Of a stretch of DNA of 64,000 bases, positions 21,310-34,139 are shown piece by piece (position 1 is the stretch's first letter; each line of letters begins with the position of its first letter). The stretch covers positions 46,079,477-46,143,476 of the forward strand of contig CM026401.1 of NCBI GenBank assembly GCA_014843695.1. Direction: 5' to 3'. The stretch is from Archivesica marissinica (Eukaryota; Mollusca; Bivalvia; Venerida; Vesicomyidae). The notes beneath the pieces are model-generated. The model made no database searches, was not told the DNA's origin, and was given only the letters and a program-made list of their open reading frames with translations. The position numbers were made by a program, and so were the translations under genes.

Positions 21310-23142
21310 ACATGTTGTTCATACTGGCAATACTGATGTTCATACTGGCAATACTGATGTTTATACTGGCAATACTGATGTTTATACTGGCAATACTGAT
21401 GTTCATACTGGCAATACTGATGTTTATACTGGCAATACTGATGTTCATACTGGCAATACTGATGTTCTGGCAATACTGATGTTCATACTGGCAATACTGA
21501 TGTTCATACTGGCAATACTGATGTTTATACTGGCAATACTGATGTTCATACTGGCAATACTGATGTTTATACTGGCAATACTGATGTTCATACTGGCAAT
21601 ACTGATGTTTATACTGGCAATACTGATGATACTGGCAATACTGATGTTTATACTGGCAATACTGATGTTCATACTGGCAATACTGATGTTTATACTGGCA
21701 ATACTGATGTTTATACTGGCAATACTGATGTTTATACTGGCAATACTGATGTTTATACTGGCAATACTGATGTTCATACTGGCAATACTGATGTTCATAC
21801 TGGCAATACTGATGTTTATACTGGCAATACTGATGTTTATACTGGCAATACTGATGTTCATACTGGCAATACTGATGTTCATACTGGCAATACTGATGTT
21901 TATACTGGCAATACTGATGTTCATACTGGCAATACTGATGTTCATACTGGCAATACTGATGTTCATACTGGCAATACTGATGTTCATACTGGCAATACTG
22001 ATGTTTATACTGGCAATACTGATGTTTATACTGGCAATACTGATGTTTATACTGGCAATACTGATGTTCATACTGGCAATACTGATGTTTATACTGGCAA
22101 TACTGATGTTTATACTGGCAATACTGATGTTCTACTGGCAATACTGATGTTATACTGGCAATACTGGTTATACTGGCAATACTGATGTTCATACTGGCAA
22201 TACTGATGTTCATACTGGCAATACTGATGTTCATACTGGCAATACTGATGTTCATACTGGCAATACTGATGTTTATACTGGCAATACTGATGTTTATACT
22301 GGCAATACTGATGTTCATACTGGCAATACTGATGTTCATACTGGCAATACTGATGTTTATACTGGCAATACTGATGTTTATACTGGCAATACTGATGTTT
22401 ATACTGGCAATACTGATGTTCATACTGGCAATACTGATGTTCATACTGGCAATACTGATGTTTATACTGGCAATACTGATGTTTATACTGGCAATACTGA
22501 TGTTCATACTGGCAATACTGATGTTCATACTGGCAATACTGATGTTTATACTGGCAATACTGATGTTTATACTGGCAATACTGATGTTCATACTGGCAAT
22601 ACTGATGTGTTCATACTGGCAATACTGATGTTCATACTGGCAATACTGATGTTCATACTGGCAATACTGATGTTCATACTGGCAATACTGATGTTCATAC
22701 TGGCAATACTGATGTTCATACTGGCAATACTGATGTTTATACTGGCAATACTGATGTTCATACTGGCAATACTGATGTTCATACTGGCAATACTGATGTT
22801 TATACTGGCAATACTGATGTTCGTTCATACTGGCAATACTGATGTTTATACTGGCAATACTGATGTTTATACTGGCAATACTGATGTTCATACTGGCAAT
22901 ACTGATGTTCATACTGGCAATACTGATGTTCATACTGGCAATACTGATGTTTATACTGGCAATACTGATGTTCGTTCATACTGGCAATACTGATGTTCAT
23001 ACTGGCAATACTGATGTTTATACTGGCAATACTGATGTTCATACTGGCAATACTGATGTTCATACTGGCAATACTGATGTTCATACTGGCAATACTGATG
23101 TTTATACTGGCAATACTGATGTTCATACTGGCAATATTGAAT
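21310..23142. repeat. 21-bp satellite array, about 87 copies
   Basis: The unit is catactggcaatactgatgt plus T, with c/t alternation at the first base (ttcatac or tttatac). Copies are otherwise nearly perfect, with a few small indels near 21470, 21625, 22130-22170, 22610, 22820 and 22975. As 21 is a multiple of three, all six frames are largely open and yield spurious proteins up to 560 residues. Confidence 0.97.
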
Positions 23143-23254
23143 TCACGAACGTCTATTGCGACGTTTCGCTGCTGCTAAGAGAATATTTGTTGTCTCCCGT
23201 GCACCATCAAATGTCATTTACATAATCCGTTTTAGTTCAGAATCTAAACGTGAG

Positions 23255-23440
23255 CTGGGGGCCTCCGTGGTTGAGTAGTTACGATGGTTGCCTACAAACC
23301 ACTTGCTCCTCACTGCAGTATGTTCGAATCTCAGTGGGGTTGGCGAATGGTTTCATGAGAGGAAGTTATTCAGCAGGCGTGCAGTGTGTCCGTGGTTTCA
23401 CCAGGGTGTCCGTCCGTTCTTGAACCGCTGCTCGGAAGGG
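23255..23440 (+). mobile_element. SINE-F-like tRNA-headed element
   Basis: A tRNA-like head gcctccgtggttgagtag with a B-box-like tgttcgaatctc is followed by a body with tgcgagaggaag-type and ggtgtccgtcc words. It is related to the copy at 58532 (the same cttgctcct then cactg order). Confidence 0.55.
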
Positions 23441-23658
23441 TATGAATGAATGAATGAATGGTGTTTTACGGCGCATCGACATCTAAGGTCATGTAGCGCG
23501 CATTAAAGTTATGTTTATTGTCGAGTGTATGAAATAAAATTCTATATTAGTATATGCATTACGTAAAAATTAATACTAAGAAGTTATAAAGACCTAAGAT
23601 TAATTACAGGTAATATATGAATGAATGATTACTACAAATGCATGATTAACAATTGATA

Positions 23659-24650
23659 TCACAGCTTATTATAAATTCCTATTGCCTTGATAAATGATAT
23701 GATGGACTCTACTCTGATAGAGTCGAAGAGTTTTTTAATGTTGTCCACATTGTAGTACTGCAACCGGATTGGTTGAAGGTCAACACAGTGTATTAATATA
23801 TGCTCCACCGTGTATAGAGTATTGCATGGGATACATTCTGGTGCATCATCTCGTGACAACAGCCATGAATGTGATATTCGAGAATGACCAATCCTGAGAC
23901 GGGCAAGAATGACTTCTTCTCGACGAATAGGCCTGTAAATTGGGCACCATTCGCCAAGTGTTGGTTTGACCGATTGAAGTTTGTTAAAAAGTTCACCATC
24001 CCATTGGGCCTGCCAAGAGGATTGAATTAAGGTAAGAATTGTAGATTTAAAATCGGTATAACACACTTTAATCCTAGAAATTGATAATGACAAAGCCAGC
24101 TTTGCATTCTGGTCAGCCATTTCATTACCTTTTATTCCCATATGACTTGGAAGCCAGCAGAACACAAATGTATTTGTTTCTGAAAGGGAAGAAATCCTTT
24201 CAAGCAAAGTACAAACAATAGGATTTTCAAACTTTTCATAATACAAAGCCTGTAAAACAGACAAGGAATCAGAGAAAATGATATATTTAACATAGTGTGA
24301 TTCCACTGCAAGATCTAGAGCGAGATCTATGGCCTTCAGTTCGGCAGAGAAAATTGAGGACTTGTTTGGAAGTCTACATTTCCGATTTTTATTCCCAAAG
24401 ATTGCTGCTGACGCAACAGTGTCACCAGCTTTTGAACCATCTGTGTATATATGGCTTTGAAGTCAGAATAAAATTCCCTGATTTCATGATATTTTGTTTG
24501 AAACTGGCTCCTGTCTGTAATAGACTTTTTATCAGAAGTGAGATCAAAGCGAAACTCGGCAGTTTTAAGGGTCCAAGGAGGTGAATCTGGGATTTTATAC
24601 TGTGCAATAGATTTCATGTCAATATGTAGGTCATCTAGACATTGTTCCAT
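23659..24650 (-). pseudogene. LINE RNase H domain and C-terminus, frameshifted
   Basis: The catalytic set of RNase H is visible in pieces: YTDGSK (about 24430-24450), SAELKAI, FSDSLS and GNEMAD with PSHMG before it. The C-terminal part has YRPIRREEVILARLRIGHS and a C-x2-C...H...C knuckle (CIPCNTLYTVEHILIHC). At least one frameshift separates the YTDGSK part from the region just upstream. The antisense frames here are shadows. Confidence 0.75.
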
Positions 24651-24683
24651 GCGTATACCTAGTGGGGCAATAGCTCTCGGTTT

Positions 24684-26018
24684 TCATTGAAACTGCACTT
24701 TAAATTGGGGTTGAAAGACCACTTTGTGAGCTGGGTTTAGAGGATTTGACTTGAGTTTCAGTAGGTATTGAAGAGCTAGCTTCTGTCGTCTAGCATACAG
24801 AGAGGGTTCATTTGCTTCAGCATAACGACTTTTAACAGGGGAAGTTCTGAAAGCTCCAAGGACTAATCGTAGACCGTGATTATGTATAGGATCAAGTATT
24901 TTCAGGTACGATTTTCGTGCAGATCCGTAAATTATCGAAACATAATCCAGCTTAGAGCGAACCAATGACCGATAGAGCCGTAGAAGTACCTTTCTATCAG
25001 CTCCCCAATCGGAATGTGCCACAACCTTTAAAATATTTAGAGCTTTTTGACATTTCTTTTTTAAATTATTGATATGAGGAATGAATGAGAGTTTTTTATC
25101 AAAGATAACACCTAACAATTTGTATTCTGAGACTACTTCTACACGTGAGCCATCCAGGTAAATTTCTGGGTCTGGATGAAGTCCACGTAGATTACAAAAA
25201 TGCATACATTTAGTTTTTGATTTAAAAACATTTTCATCCGACCAAGTCTGAAGTTTATTCAGACATTGCTGGAGTTGGCGTTCTATTATGTTCATATTAC
25301 TAGACCTGAAGCAAATAACAAAATCATCTACATAAAGGGAGCACACAACCCCTGGATTTATTGATTTAACAATATTGTTTATCTTAATACTAAACAATGT
25401 AACGGACAAAATACAACCCTGTGGTACACCCATCTGCTGTTCCCGAGCATCTGATAGGGTATTACAAACACGAACACGAAAAAGTCTTTCATTTGAAAAT
25501 GCAGAAATAAATAATGGAAGGCGTCCTCTGAGGTCAAAGTCGTGAAGATCTTTTAAAATGCCATATTTCCAGGTTGTGTCATAAGCACTCTCAAGGTCGA
25601 AAAATACTGAAGCAACATGTTTTTTATTGACAAAGCCCTCTCTTATAAATGTTTCGAAACGAACTAGATGATCCAGTGTGCTTCGCTGCTGACGAAAGCC
25701 ACTCTGGACATTAACAATTAAATGATTTGATTCGAGAAACCATACAAGCCGGTTGTTTACCATTCGTTCCATAGTTTTACATATACAACTTGTTAACGCT
25801 ATGGGTCTATAGTTGTTTGGATCCTTTTTATCCTTATCTGGTTTTGGTATTGGGATGACTAAAGCCTCCCTCCAAGATGTAGGAAACTCACCAGTTTGCC
25901 ATATAGAATTAAACATGTCCAATAAGATAAAGAGGGAGGAGCTAGGTAGATGTTTTAAGAATTGATAGTGGATTTTATCTGGACCTGGGGATGTATCATG
26001 TGCTTTTGACAAAGCAGA
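24684..26018 (-). pseudogene. LINE reverse transcriptase domain
   Basis: Open for 442 codons. Motifs in order: SPGPDKIHYQFLKHLP, NNYRPIALTSCICK, QSGFRQQRSTLDHL, FFDLESAYDTTW (catalytic Asp), GVPQGCILSVTLF, and YVDDFVI (catalytic YxDD), followed by YKLLGVIFDKKL. The RT core therefore looks intact, but an in-frame TAG separates it from the upstream linker near 26017. Confidence 0.85.
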
Positions 26019-26362
26019 CTATAGTTCTTTAAGATTAAATAGTTTGTTGTAATGTTCTTTGTTCTTTGAATTGAAGTTTAGTTTTTTCTTTTCTTTAGTG
26101 TCTTTGAATTTCTGAAATTTTTGTGAATAATTATTTGCTGATGATTTTTGTGCAAATGTTTCTGCTAAGGTGTTTGAAATTTCCAGGTGTGGTGATTTGT
26201 TTGTTGTTTGCAGTGAGGTGGTTAATAGGTGAAGTACCTTTGCCATTAATTTTCCTTATCATGGCCCAGGTTTTCTTAGTTGTTGTTCTGTTATTTAGTC
26301 TTGAGATGTATTGTTTCCAACATTTGCGTTTGCTGCTTTGTATTGTACGTCGTGCTTTTGCT
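26019..26362 (-). pseudogene. LINE linker between endonuclease and RT, frameshifted
   Basis: Lys/Asn-rich linker with no fold recognised. The reading frame changes at least once between the endonuclease frame (ending 26363) and the frame at 26019-26246. Confidence 0.6.
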
Positions 26363-27379
26363 CTATATGTTGTTTAAAATTTCTGTGGTGGGTCTCAAAT
26401 TGAATTTTCTTATGGCCGATTTCCTATTTTGGATGGCTTTCTTACAATCATCATCATACCAGGGTTTGTATGGTCTCTTTGGATTAGGTGAAGTCTGAGG
26501 TATGGATTGTTCTGCTGCTTTTATTAGTACTGTAGTGAATAGCTGTGTTTGATCACGACAATCCTTGAATGTTTCATATGAAATTGTTTGTTCACAAAGT
26601 TGTTGGAATTTAGTCCAATTTGCTTTAGAAAGTTTCCATCTTCTGGGTTGACTATACGCTGTTGGCTGATTTTCAGATATGACGATGGGGAAGTAGTCGC
26701 TTCCGTGGAGATCATCATCGACTTTCCATGAGCAATCTGGAAGTATGACTGGGCTACATAGTGTAAGATCTATTGCAGAATATGATCCTGTTCCTGGGCG
26801 TAAATATGTTTTGGAAGATGGATCGTTCATGTAAGAAAGAGAATTATCAGAGATGAAATTCTCTATCTGGAGACCTCTTTGATTTGTATTATTACAACCC
26901 CAGATGATGTTATGTGCATTGAAATCACCTATTAGAATATATGGAGTGGGTAATTGTATTATAAGATCATACAGCCTATGTTCTTCAATTGGTTTACTTG
27001 GGGGAAGATATAGTGAACACAGTGTGATAGTGCTATGTAATGACAGTCTTACAGCAACAGCTTGTAAGTTTGTATTTAACAGTAATTCCTTATGTGGAAC
27101 ACTATTAGTGACGATGATAGATACCCCACCCTGGGCTTTATCACCTTCACTGTATATTTTATTGAAAATGGTGTGATGTTTTATAGAAATTGTATCATTT
27201 TGTTTCAAAAAAGTTTCTTGAAGGCATAACGCAGCAGGTTTATGTTCTTGCACTAAAAGAGAAAGCTCTGCAAAATTAGATTTTAAACCTCGACAATTCC
27301 ACTGGATAATTCCATTGGCCATTATGGAGAGATTAATTATTAAAAATACTATACCGATATTTACATAATTATTATTCAT
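26363..27379 (-). pseudogene. LINE APE-type endonuclease domain
   Basis: Motifs: IQWNCRGL at the start, CLQET (catalytic Glu), GDFNAHNIIWG (catalytic Asp and Asn) and SAIDLTL. The final motif is GSDYFPI where the family normally has GSDHFPI, so the catalytic His is replaced by Tyr. With the surrounding frameshifts this supports an inactive copy. Confidence 0.8.
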
Positions 27380-27405
27380 AGATAAAATATAAAGTTAAAA
27401 ATATA

Positions 27406-28933
27406 TTAAGTGGCATCCTGCCATGACTGGAGGTTCTTGCTCCAGTCATCCTGACCATCGTGCCAGACCATAGACTCGGACTTGTCCGAGTCTGATGCCT
27501 CGCCCTCCAGATTGTCATCGTCCGTGTCCAAATCCGAGTATCTATTGCTTGTAGATACTGGACTGGACACTGTGTGTTTATCTGTTTGTATAGGTTTAGT
27601 TTTCTGCTGTCTGGAAGTGACAGCAGATTGCTTTTTTGTTGAAGTTGATGCTTGTTGAGTTGTAGATTCTTTAGTAGGTTTTGATGAAGTTGATGTTGTT
27701 TTTGGTTGAATGTGTTTTTCGAGTGTTTTTTGTTGTTGGATTCTTGTGTATGTTTGTTTTTGCTTGTTTTTGTTTGTCTGCTGTAGGTTTAGGTGTTTGT
27801 GGTGTATTTTGATTTGTAAGCGTAGGTTTAGGTGTTTGTGGTGTATTTTGATTTGTAAGCTGGTCAAGATGAGAAGAACTATCAAAACCAGGGAATAACT
27901 GCATTATTTCTGTTTTTTGTCTGGAAATATTTGGCAAAGTTTGGTCAACAAGTTTTTGCAAGTTTTTGCAAGTTTTGCATTCAACAGAAGCTGTTTTAGC
28001 AACACTTGCATAGCTTGGCTGATTTTCGGATTTGTACCGAGATTCACAAATTTTTCTTGCATCCTGGAATGAAATGTTTTCCGAATATTTGATCTTAACA
28101 ATTTCTTTTTCTTTTTTCCAGGAGACACAGTCTTTAGAATTGGATATATGATCAGCGCCACAATTGGCGCATTTATTTGTGTTGGGGCAGTTGTTCTCTT
28201 GATGTTGTGTAGCAGTCTCAGCACACTTGGAGCATACAGACTCGTTCCGACACCTATCCTCATGATGACCATACTTCTGGCATTTAAAGCATCTAAGAGG
28301 GTTAGGTACATATATGTCGACGGTGACAATCTGGTAGCCGACTTTGATACGTCACGGGATGACTGGTGTGTCACATGTAATTATATATGTGTTTGTGGAT
28401 TTTATTTCGTTGTTACGTTTTATCGATATTCTCTTCACGTCAATGACCCCTTGACTTGACAAACCTTCTTTGATCTCATCCAAAGAGCAGGAAGATAATT
28501 CCCTGCACCTGATGACACCTTTGGATGAGTTCAAAGATTTGTGGGGACTGACCTTCACAGAATGTCCAAAGAAGATGTTTGTTGATAATAAATTCTGAGA
28601 TTGAGCTTTTGAAGTAATTTCAACCAAAAGACTTCCATTTCGAAGACTTTTAACAGATTTAGGTGTACCTAGGATAGATTTCATTTGCTTTTCAATGACG
28701 AAAGGGGAAATTTTTGTGATAGGTTTTGAACTGTCTACAGCCTCAATGAGAATGAAGCGAGGGCAGTTCACTCTCTGTTGTTCAACAGAATCATCATCAG
28801 ATTCACTTAGTGCACGCTTGGCTTGTTTTTGAGTGGAACTCATAATAGTAATATATAGTTCATCGTCAATGCTCCCCACCCGTCTCAGAGCCCAACAAGG
28901 GGACATGATCTGGGGAAATCCATCACAGATCAT
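27406..28933 (-). pseudogene. LINE ORF1 (gag-like) with CCHC zinc knuckles, frameshifted
   Basis: The N-terminal part (28933-28352) is open and Ser/Lys-rich. The zinc-knuckle part lies around 28130-28300 in another frame, with visible CFKCQKYGHHEDRC and a C...C...H-type second knuckle. The C-terminal part (27885-27406) is Gln/Lys/Thr-rich with a duplicated NTPQTPKPT motif (39-bp tandem duplication near 27785-27865). Three frames are needed to read it through, so it is a pseudogene. Confidence 0.7.
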
Positions 28934-29285
28934 GACAGGGATACATCAATGATATACTCAGAATGAAAGGACTAGACTGGACAAGTGTATTCCCACAGAA
29001 GGTCCTACCAAGTTTAGACTATCCTTGGGAGGTTACAAAAGTCAATCAAACATCAAACTTTCACCCGATTAGCCCATGAGCCACCGCCTTCTAGGGCATC
29101 AAAAAAAAGACAATGAAAGAGTATAAATATTTAGAGAATCAATATTTGTTTTCAAGATAAATTTTGAAAATATGTGTTTAAGATTAACGATGCCCTAGGG
29201 CTCGGCATGACCAGCCGATTGATCAAGGACGGGCTTTCCTGACCTCCCGTTTAACCCAACTTAAGGCCGAAGTGGTGTGTTGTGG

Positions 29286-29548
29286 AAACGGTATTATTTG
29301 CCAACACTGATTCTACTCAACCACCAGGATCCTCTCATCAGGCGACACAGGTCTCCGCCCACGACAAACAGGCAGGCACATTTGGGGGGGTTGTACCCCT
29401 CTGTAGTGCGACAGCTGGGATATTCTAACCCCTGCCCAGCTGGGGAGGCTCGGAAGGGTACCCGGGGGTGGGGGTCTCCATCAATAATAGCCGAATCTAA
29501 CATCAGCTGGAGAGTCGTGCAGTCAGTGCCACTTTAAACCACACAGAC
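29286..29548 (+). mobile_element. V-SINE-like bivalve core repeat
   Basis: Shares the bivalve core layout: a gctcggaagggtacccggg-type segment, ctccatcaataatagccg, and catcagctggagagtcg. It lies immediately upstream of the LINE 5' end in intron 2. Confidence 0.45.
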
Positions 29549-29678
29549 AAACACATGCCTGGTTTAGAGTGGTGATTGGAATTTGTTTGGGCTTGGGTAT
29601 GGGCTTGGGCTTGGGTCTGGGTACCATTTCTCAGTCGCCTGTGTACTAGTCATATCATAGTATGCTATTATATTTCAC

Positions 29679-29815
29679 CTGATACTGTCCTCTGCTAAAA
29701 GCAGACTGGAAATTGCCGATGATATCCGACGGTCCGTCAGGAAGTTCCTTCCACGACTGCATTGCCTGTATGACATATCCCTTGAACGGCTGTGACGTAG
29801 TTGATTGTAATGTTA
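29679..29815 (-). CDS. Gene 1 exon 2: central Reeler strands
   Basis: The acceptor is ctgttttag (29816-29817); the donor GTGAAA follows CAG at 29678. It encodes residues 66-111, the first being split (G from exon 1 plus TA gives Val). Motifs: VTLQSTTSQPFKGYVIQA and DIIGNFQSAF, matching the Reeler pattern of an F-x-G-x-hydrophobic-x-QA strand followed by a G-x-F turn. An alternative upstream donor would remove three residues and put exon 3 out of frame, so it was not chosen. Confidence 0.85.
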
Positions 29816-30044
29816 CTAAAACAGAAAGACAACATCTCATTACTAGATATACAAATGTATGTACAAACTCGTCTTTACAGACCACCAACGGAAAAGGGAC
29901 AATATGTGGTTATTGGTGACAGGGGGTGCTTATTCGGAGGTCAATAGTAATTGCAAATGACCGGATGATGCAACACATTGTGGTATTTAGAGATTTTTGC
30001 AAACAAGACCATAAAACACGGAAGTAAATCAGTATGAACTGTGA

Positions 30045-30545
30045 CCGAAACACATAGGTAAATCAGTGTGAAGACCGAAACACAAAGGTAAACCAGTATG
30101 AACTATGACCGAAACACAAAGGTAAACCAGTATGAATTATGACCGAAACACAAAGGTAAACCAGTATGAACTGTGACCGAAACACAAAGGTAAACCAGTA
30201 TGAACTATGACCGAAACACAAAGGTAAACCAGTATGCACTGTGACCGAAACACAAAGGTAAACCAGTATGAACTGTGACCGAAACACAAAGGTAAACCAG
30301 TATGAACTGTGACCAAAACACAAAGGTAAACCAGTATGAACTATGACCGAAACACAAAGGTAAACCAGTATGAACTGTGACCGAAACATAAAGGTAAACT
30401 AGTATGAACTATGACCGAAACACATAGGTAAATCAGTATGAACTGTGACCGAAACACAAAGGTAAACCAGTATGAACTATGACCGAAGCACAAAGGTAAA
30501 GGAGTATGAAATATGGCAATACCACAATGTAAACCAGTATGAACT
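30045..30545. repeat. 34-bp minisatellite, about 14 copies
   Basis: The unit is aaaggtaaaccagtatgaac then tatgaccgaaacac. Copies decay to the right up to about 30650. Confidence 0.92.
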
Positions 30546-30702
30546 ATGGCCGTAACACAATTAAATCAGTATGAACTATGGCCGCAATACAGAGATAACC
30601 AATATAAACTATGACCTAAAGGGAAGGTAAGACAATATGGATTAGGTACGAAACACATCCAGCATGAACTAGATCCGAAACAAGGCGCGAATTTATGATT
30701 TA

Positions 30703-30888
30703 GGGTTAAGGTTAAACTTTATTTATGTTACAATGATTGCGAAGCAAGTTCAACACATTTTATTAATCACTCTCGTTGGCGCGGATGAAAGCGTATATAT
30801 ATGTGGTCATTCGTGTGGGTGGAAACCGGAGTACCCGGAGAAAACCCACCTGTCCGATCTGGCGACAACCGTACCATCTCACATACTA
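30703..30888 (-). mobile_element. SINE-D, head lost
   Basis: Tail beta (aactttatttatg, gattgcgaagcaag, tattaatcactctcg) and body (gaaaccggagtacccggaga) are present. The tRNA head is missing beyond catctcacatacta. Confidence 0.75.
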
Positions 30889-31124
30889 GGGATAAAGGGA
30901 GAGGTGTAGAATCTAGTACCAACGTTAAGAATCGTGTAGGAGATGGGTATTGGCCCATTGCCCAGAAAAAAGGAACGTAGACGTCAAATGGTGCATTCTG
31001 GGGGACTTCTGTCTACAAAGGGAACAAAAATGTGTTTCCACTTTGTACTGCCAAACATTCAATTTCTGATACGACTGGCAGATCTCTTTTATTTTTTGAG
31101 ACATATTCAATACTGATGTAGCCC

Positions 31125-31672
31125 ACTCAGAAAGAGAGAGATATAGAGAGAGAGATAGATATATATAGATAGAGAGAGAGAGAGAGATAGAGAGATATAG
31201 AGATATAGAGATATAGAGAGAGATAGATAGAGAGAGAGATAGATAGAGAGAGAGAGAGATAGAGATAGATAGATAGATATAGAGAGAGATAGAGAGAGAG
31301 AAAGGAGAGAGAGATAGAGAGATAGAGAGAGAGAAGGGAGAGAGATATATCGAGAGAGATATAGAGAGAGATAGAGAGAGAGAAGGGAGAGAGAGAGATA
31401 GAGAGAGAGAAGGGAGAGAGAGATAGATCGAGAGAGATAGATCGAGAGAGATATATCGAGAGAGATAGATCGAGAGAGATAGATCGAGAGAGATATAGAG
31501 AGAGCTAGAGAGAGAGAAGGGAGAGAGAGATAGAGAGAGAGAGAAGGGAGAGAGAGATAGAGAGATAGAGAGAGAGAAGGGAGAGAGAGATAGATCGAGA
31601 GAGATAGATCGAGAGAGATATAGAGAGAGCTAGAGAGAGAGAAGGGAGAGAGATAGAGAGAGAGAGAGAGAG
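31125..31672. repeat. (GA)n/(GATA)n low-complexity tract
   Basis: Purine-rich imperfect repeats of gagaga, gatagata and gagatata, with gaagggagag and gatcgagaga sub-patterns. No coding meaning. Confidence 0.97.
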
Positions 31673-31677
31673 GGGAC

Positions 31678-31730
31678 AATGTGGACGTTAAGTGTATTGC
31701 CTAAGAGCACAATCGTAACGGCTACAGCTG
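31678..31730 (-). mobile_element. SINE-C fragment
   Basis: Carries tgcctaagagcacaatcg and taacggctac from the SINE-C body, between two repeats. Confidence 0.5.
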
Positions 31731-31756
31731 CAATTAATATGATAAAGCGACGAAGG

Positions 31757-33238
31757 ACATATAGTAGAGGACATAGACAACGCACACCTACATTATATAC
31801 TAGAGGACATAGAAAACGCATACCTACATTATATACTAGAGGACCTAGAAAACGCACACCTACATTATATACTAGAGGACATAGAAAACGCACACCTACA
31901 TTATATACTAGAGGACATAGAAAACGCACACCTACATTATATACTAGAGGACATAGAAAACGCACACCTACATTATATACTAGAGGACATAGAAAACGCA
32001 CACCTACATTATATACTAGAGGACATAGAAAACGCACACCTACATTATATAACAATAAACATAATCTAGAGGACATAGAAAACGCACACCTACATTATAT
32101 ACTAGAGGACATAGAAAACGCACACCTACATTATATACTAGAGGACATAGAAAACGCACACCTACATTATATACTAGAGGACATAGAAAACGCACACCTA
32201 CATTATATACTAGAGGACATAGAAAACGCACACCTACATTATATACTAGAGGACATAGAAAACGCACACCTACATTATATACTAGAGGACATAGAAAACG
32301 CACACCTACATTATATACTAGAGGACATAGAAAACGCACACCTACATTATATACTAGAGGACATAGAAAACGCACACCTACATTATATACTAGAGGACAT
32401 AGAAAACGCACACCTACATTATATACTAGAGGACATAGAAAACGCACACCTACATTATATACTAGAGGACATAGAAAACGCACACCTACATTATATACTA
32501 GAGGACATAGAAAACGCACACCTACATTATATACTAGAGGACATAGAAAACGCACACCTACATTATATACTAGAGGACATAGAAAACGCACACCTACATT
32601 ATATACTAGAGGACATAGAAAACGCACACCTACATTATATACTAGAGGACATAGAAAACGCACACCTACATTATATACTAGAGGACATAGAAAACGCACA
32701 CCTACATTATATACTAGAGGACATAGAAAACGCACACCTACATTATATACTAGAGGACATAGAGAACGCACACCTACATTATATACTAGAGGACATAGAG
32801 AACGCACACCTACATTATATACTAGAGGACATAGAAAACGCACACCTACATTATATACTAGAGGACATAGAAAACGCACACCTACATTATATACTAGAGG
32901 ACATAGAAAACGCACACCTACATTATATACTAGAGGACATAGAAAACGCACACCTACATTATATACTAGAGGACATAGAAAACGCACACCTACATTATAT
33001 ACTAGAGGACATAGAGAACGCACACCTACATTATATACTAGAGGACATAGAGAACGCACACCTACATTATATACTAGAGGACATAGAAAACGCACACCTA
33101 CATTATATACTAGAGGACATAGAAAACGCACACCTACATTATATACTAGAGGACATAGAAAACGCACACCTACATTATATACTAGAGGACATAGAAAACG
33201 CACACCTACATTATATACTAGAGGACATAGAGAACGTG
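31757..33238. repeat. 36-bp satellite array, about 41 copies
   Basis: The unit is actagaggacatagaaaacg then cacacctacattatat. Copies are nearly identical; the main variant is gagaacg instead of aaaacg. One break with aacaataaacataatc lies near 32050. The unit is 36 bp, so frames stay open on both strands, giving spurious 526- and 387-residue proteins. It lies in intron 1 of gene 1. Confidence 0.97.
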
Positions 33239-33524
33239 TTTACTGTCAAACATATATAATACACATGTTCTTGCTGTCCCAATACATTGAAACGACGTGT
33301 CCACAACATTGGACATACCACATCAAACGCCAAAAATACAACAAAATCGTGAGAGATGGTGGTTATGTTCGCTATGGGCTGACATGAATCTTGTTTTACG
33401 ACCCGCCAATGCGACTACAGTGAGTGACTTTAAAAACGCACCACTTTTGTCGGGGGGGGGGGGTATATTTTTGACGTAAGACCTGTATTCAAAAATAGCA
33501 TGTCTGCCGTTCATACTCTTTTTT

Positions 33525-33777
33525 TTAACTTTAATTAACTTTATTTTTACAACGATTGCGAAGCAATTTCTAACAACTTATATTAATCACTCTTGTTGGC
33601 GCTGATGAAAGCGTAAATGTGGTCACTCGTGTGGGAGGAAACCGGAGTACCCGGAGAAAACCCACCTGTCCGATCTGGCGACCACTGTACCATCTCACAT
33701 ACTTTCCGGTCCGAGGATCGAACCTGGGTTGCATTGGTGAGAAGCGAGCGCGCTAACCACTGCCCTAATCGGACAGT
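33525..33777 (-). mobile_element. SINE-D, full length
   Basis: Tail beta at the left, then the body, and the head at the right (ggttgcattggtgagaagcg and tgccctaatcggacag). Intron 1 of gene 1. Confidence 0.85.
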
Positions 33778-34135
33778 CTAAAATCGTTAAAATCCTAAAA
33801 TAGTATCGCTCATACTGTGAAGTGTATCGACATAACTTGTATAGGGACGCCAAGAGCAGTAGTCAATCTTAGTAAGAGGCAAAAGGTATGAAATTCCACA
33901 AATTACAAATGTGAAAAAATCACCCCCATATAGATGGAGCGTTTTTAAAAGTAGCTCAGTGTAAACATGACTGATTGTGGGAAGGTTAATTGCGAATCAT
34001 ATTAGTGAATAAAGAATTTGCAATTGTTGTTGCCGCTGTCGTTAACCTACACAATACATATATACGGACAGGTTTATATCCGGCAATGATGTGCATAGTG
34101 GTGTCAAATGCATCACGAAGCTTTGTTCGTTTTTA
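33778..34135. other. Intron 1: no recognised feature
   Basis: No gene-like or repeat signal was recognised. Confidence 0.5.
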
Positions 34136-34139
34136 GGGC

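Larger units (their letters stand above)
23441..29285 (-). mobile_element. Degenerate I/Nimb-like LINE, near full length
   Basis: Order on the minus strand: presumed 5' UTR, ORF1 with CCHC knuckles, APE-type endonuclease, reverse transcriptase, RNase H, 3' UTR, and a terminal gccgtaaaacaccattc with a (TTCA)n tail at 23441-23460. The ORF2 domain set including RNase H is characteristic of the I superfamily, and the tail resembles Nimb-type elements as remembered. Several frameshifts and an in-frame stop show it is dead. It sits in intron 2 of gene 1, same strand. The 5' limit is approximate and no target duplication was identified. Confidence 0.8.

Noticed and set aside
21251..22933. A 560-residue open frame on minus (and overlapping plus frames)
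   Set aside because: It is the translation of the 21-bp satellite. All frames are open because the unit is a multiple of three without stops; there is no start context, signal or non-repeat domain.
29679..29690. Alternative exon 2 donor (ACA|GTATCA)
   Set aside because: It would join exon 2 directly to exon 4 in frame, but it skips the Reeler core. Exon 3 was then found with perfect sites, and it fits only the CAG|GTGAAA donor.
31679..33259. A 526-residue open frame on plus and a 387-residue frame on minus
   Set aside because: Translation of the 36-bp satellite in intron 1 of gene 1; both strands are open, and the frame changes at the break near 32050.
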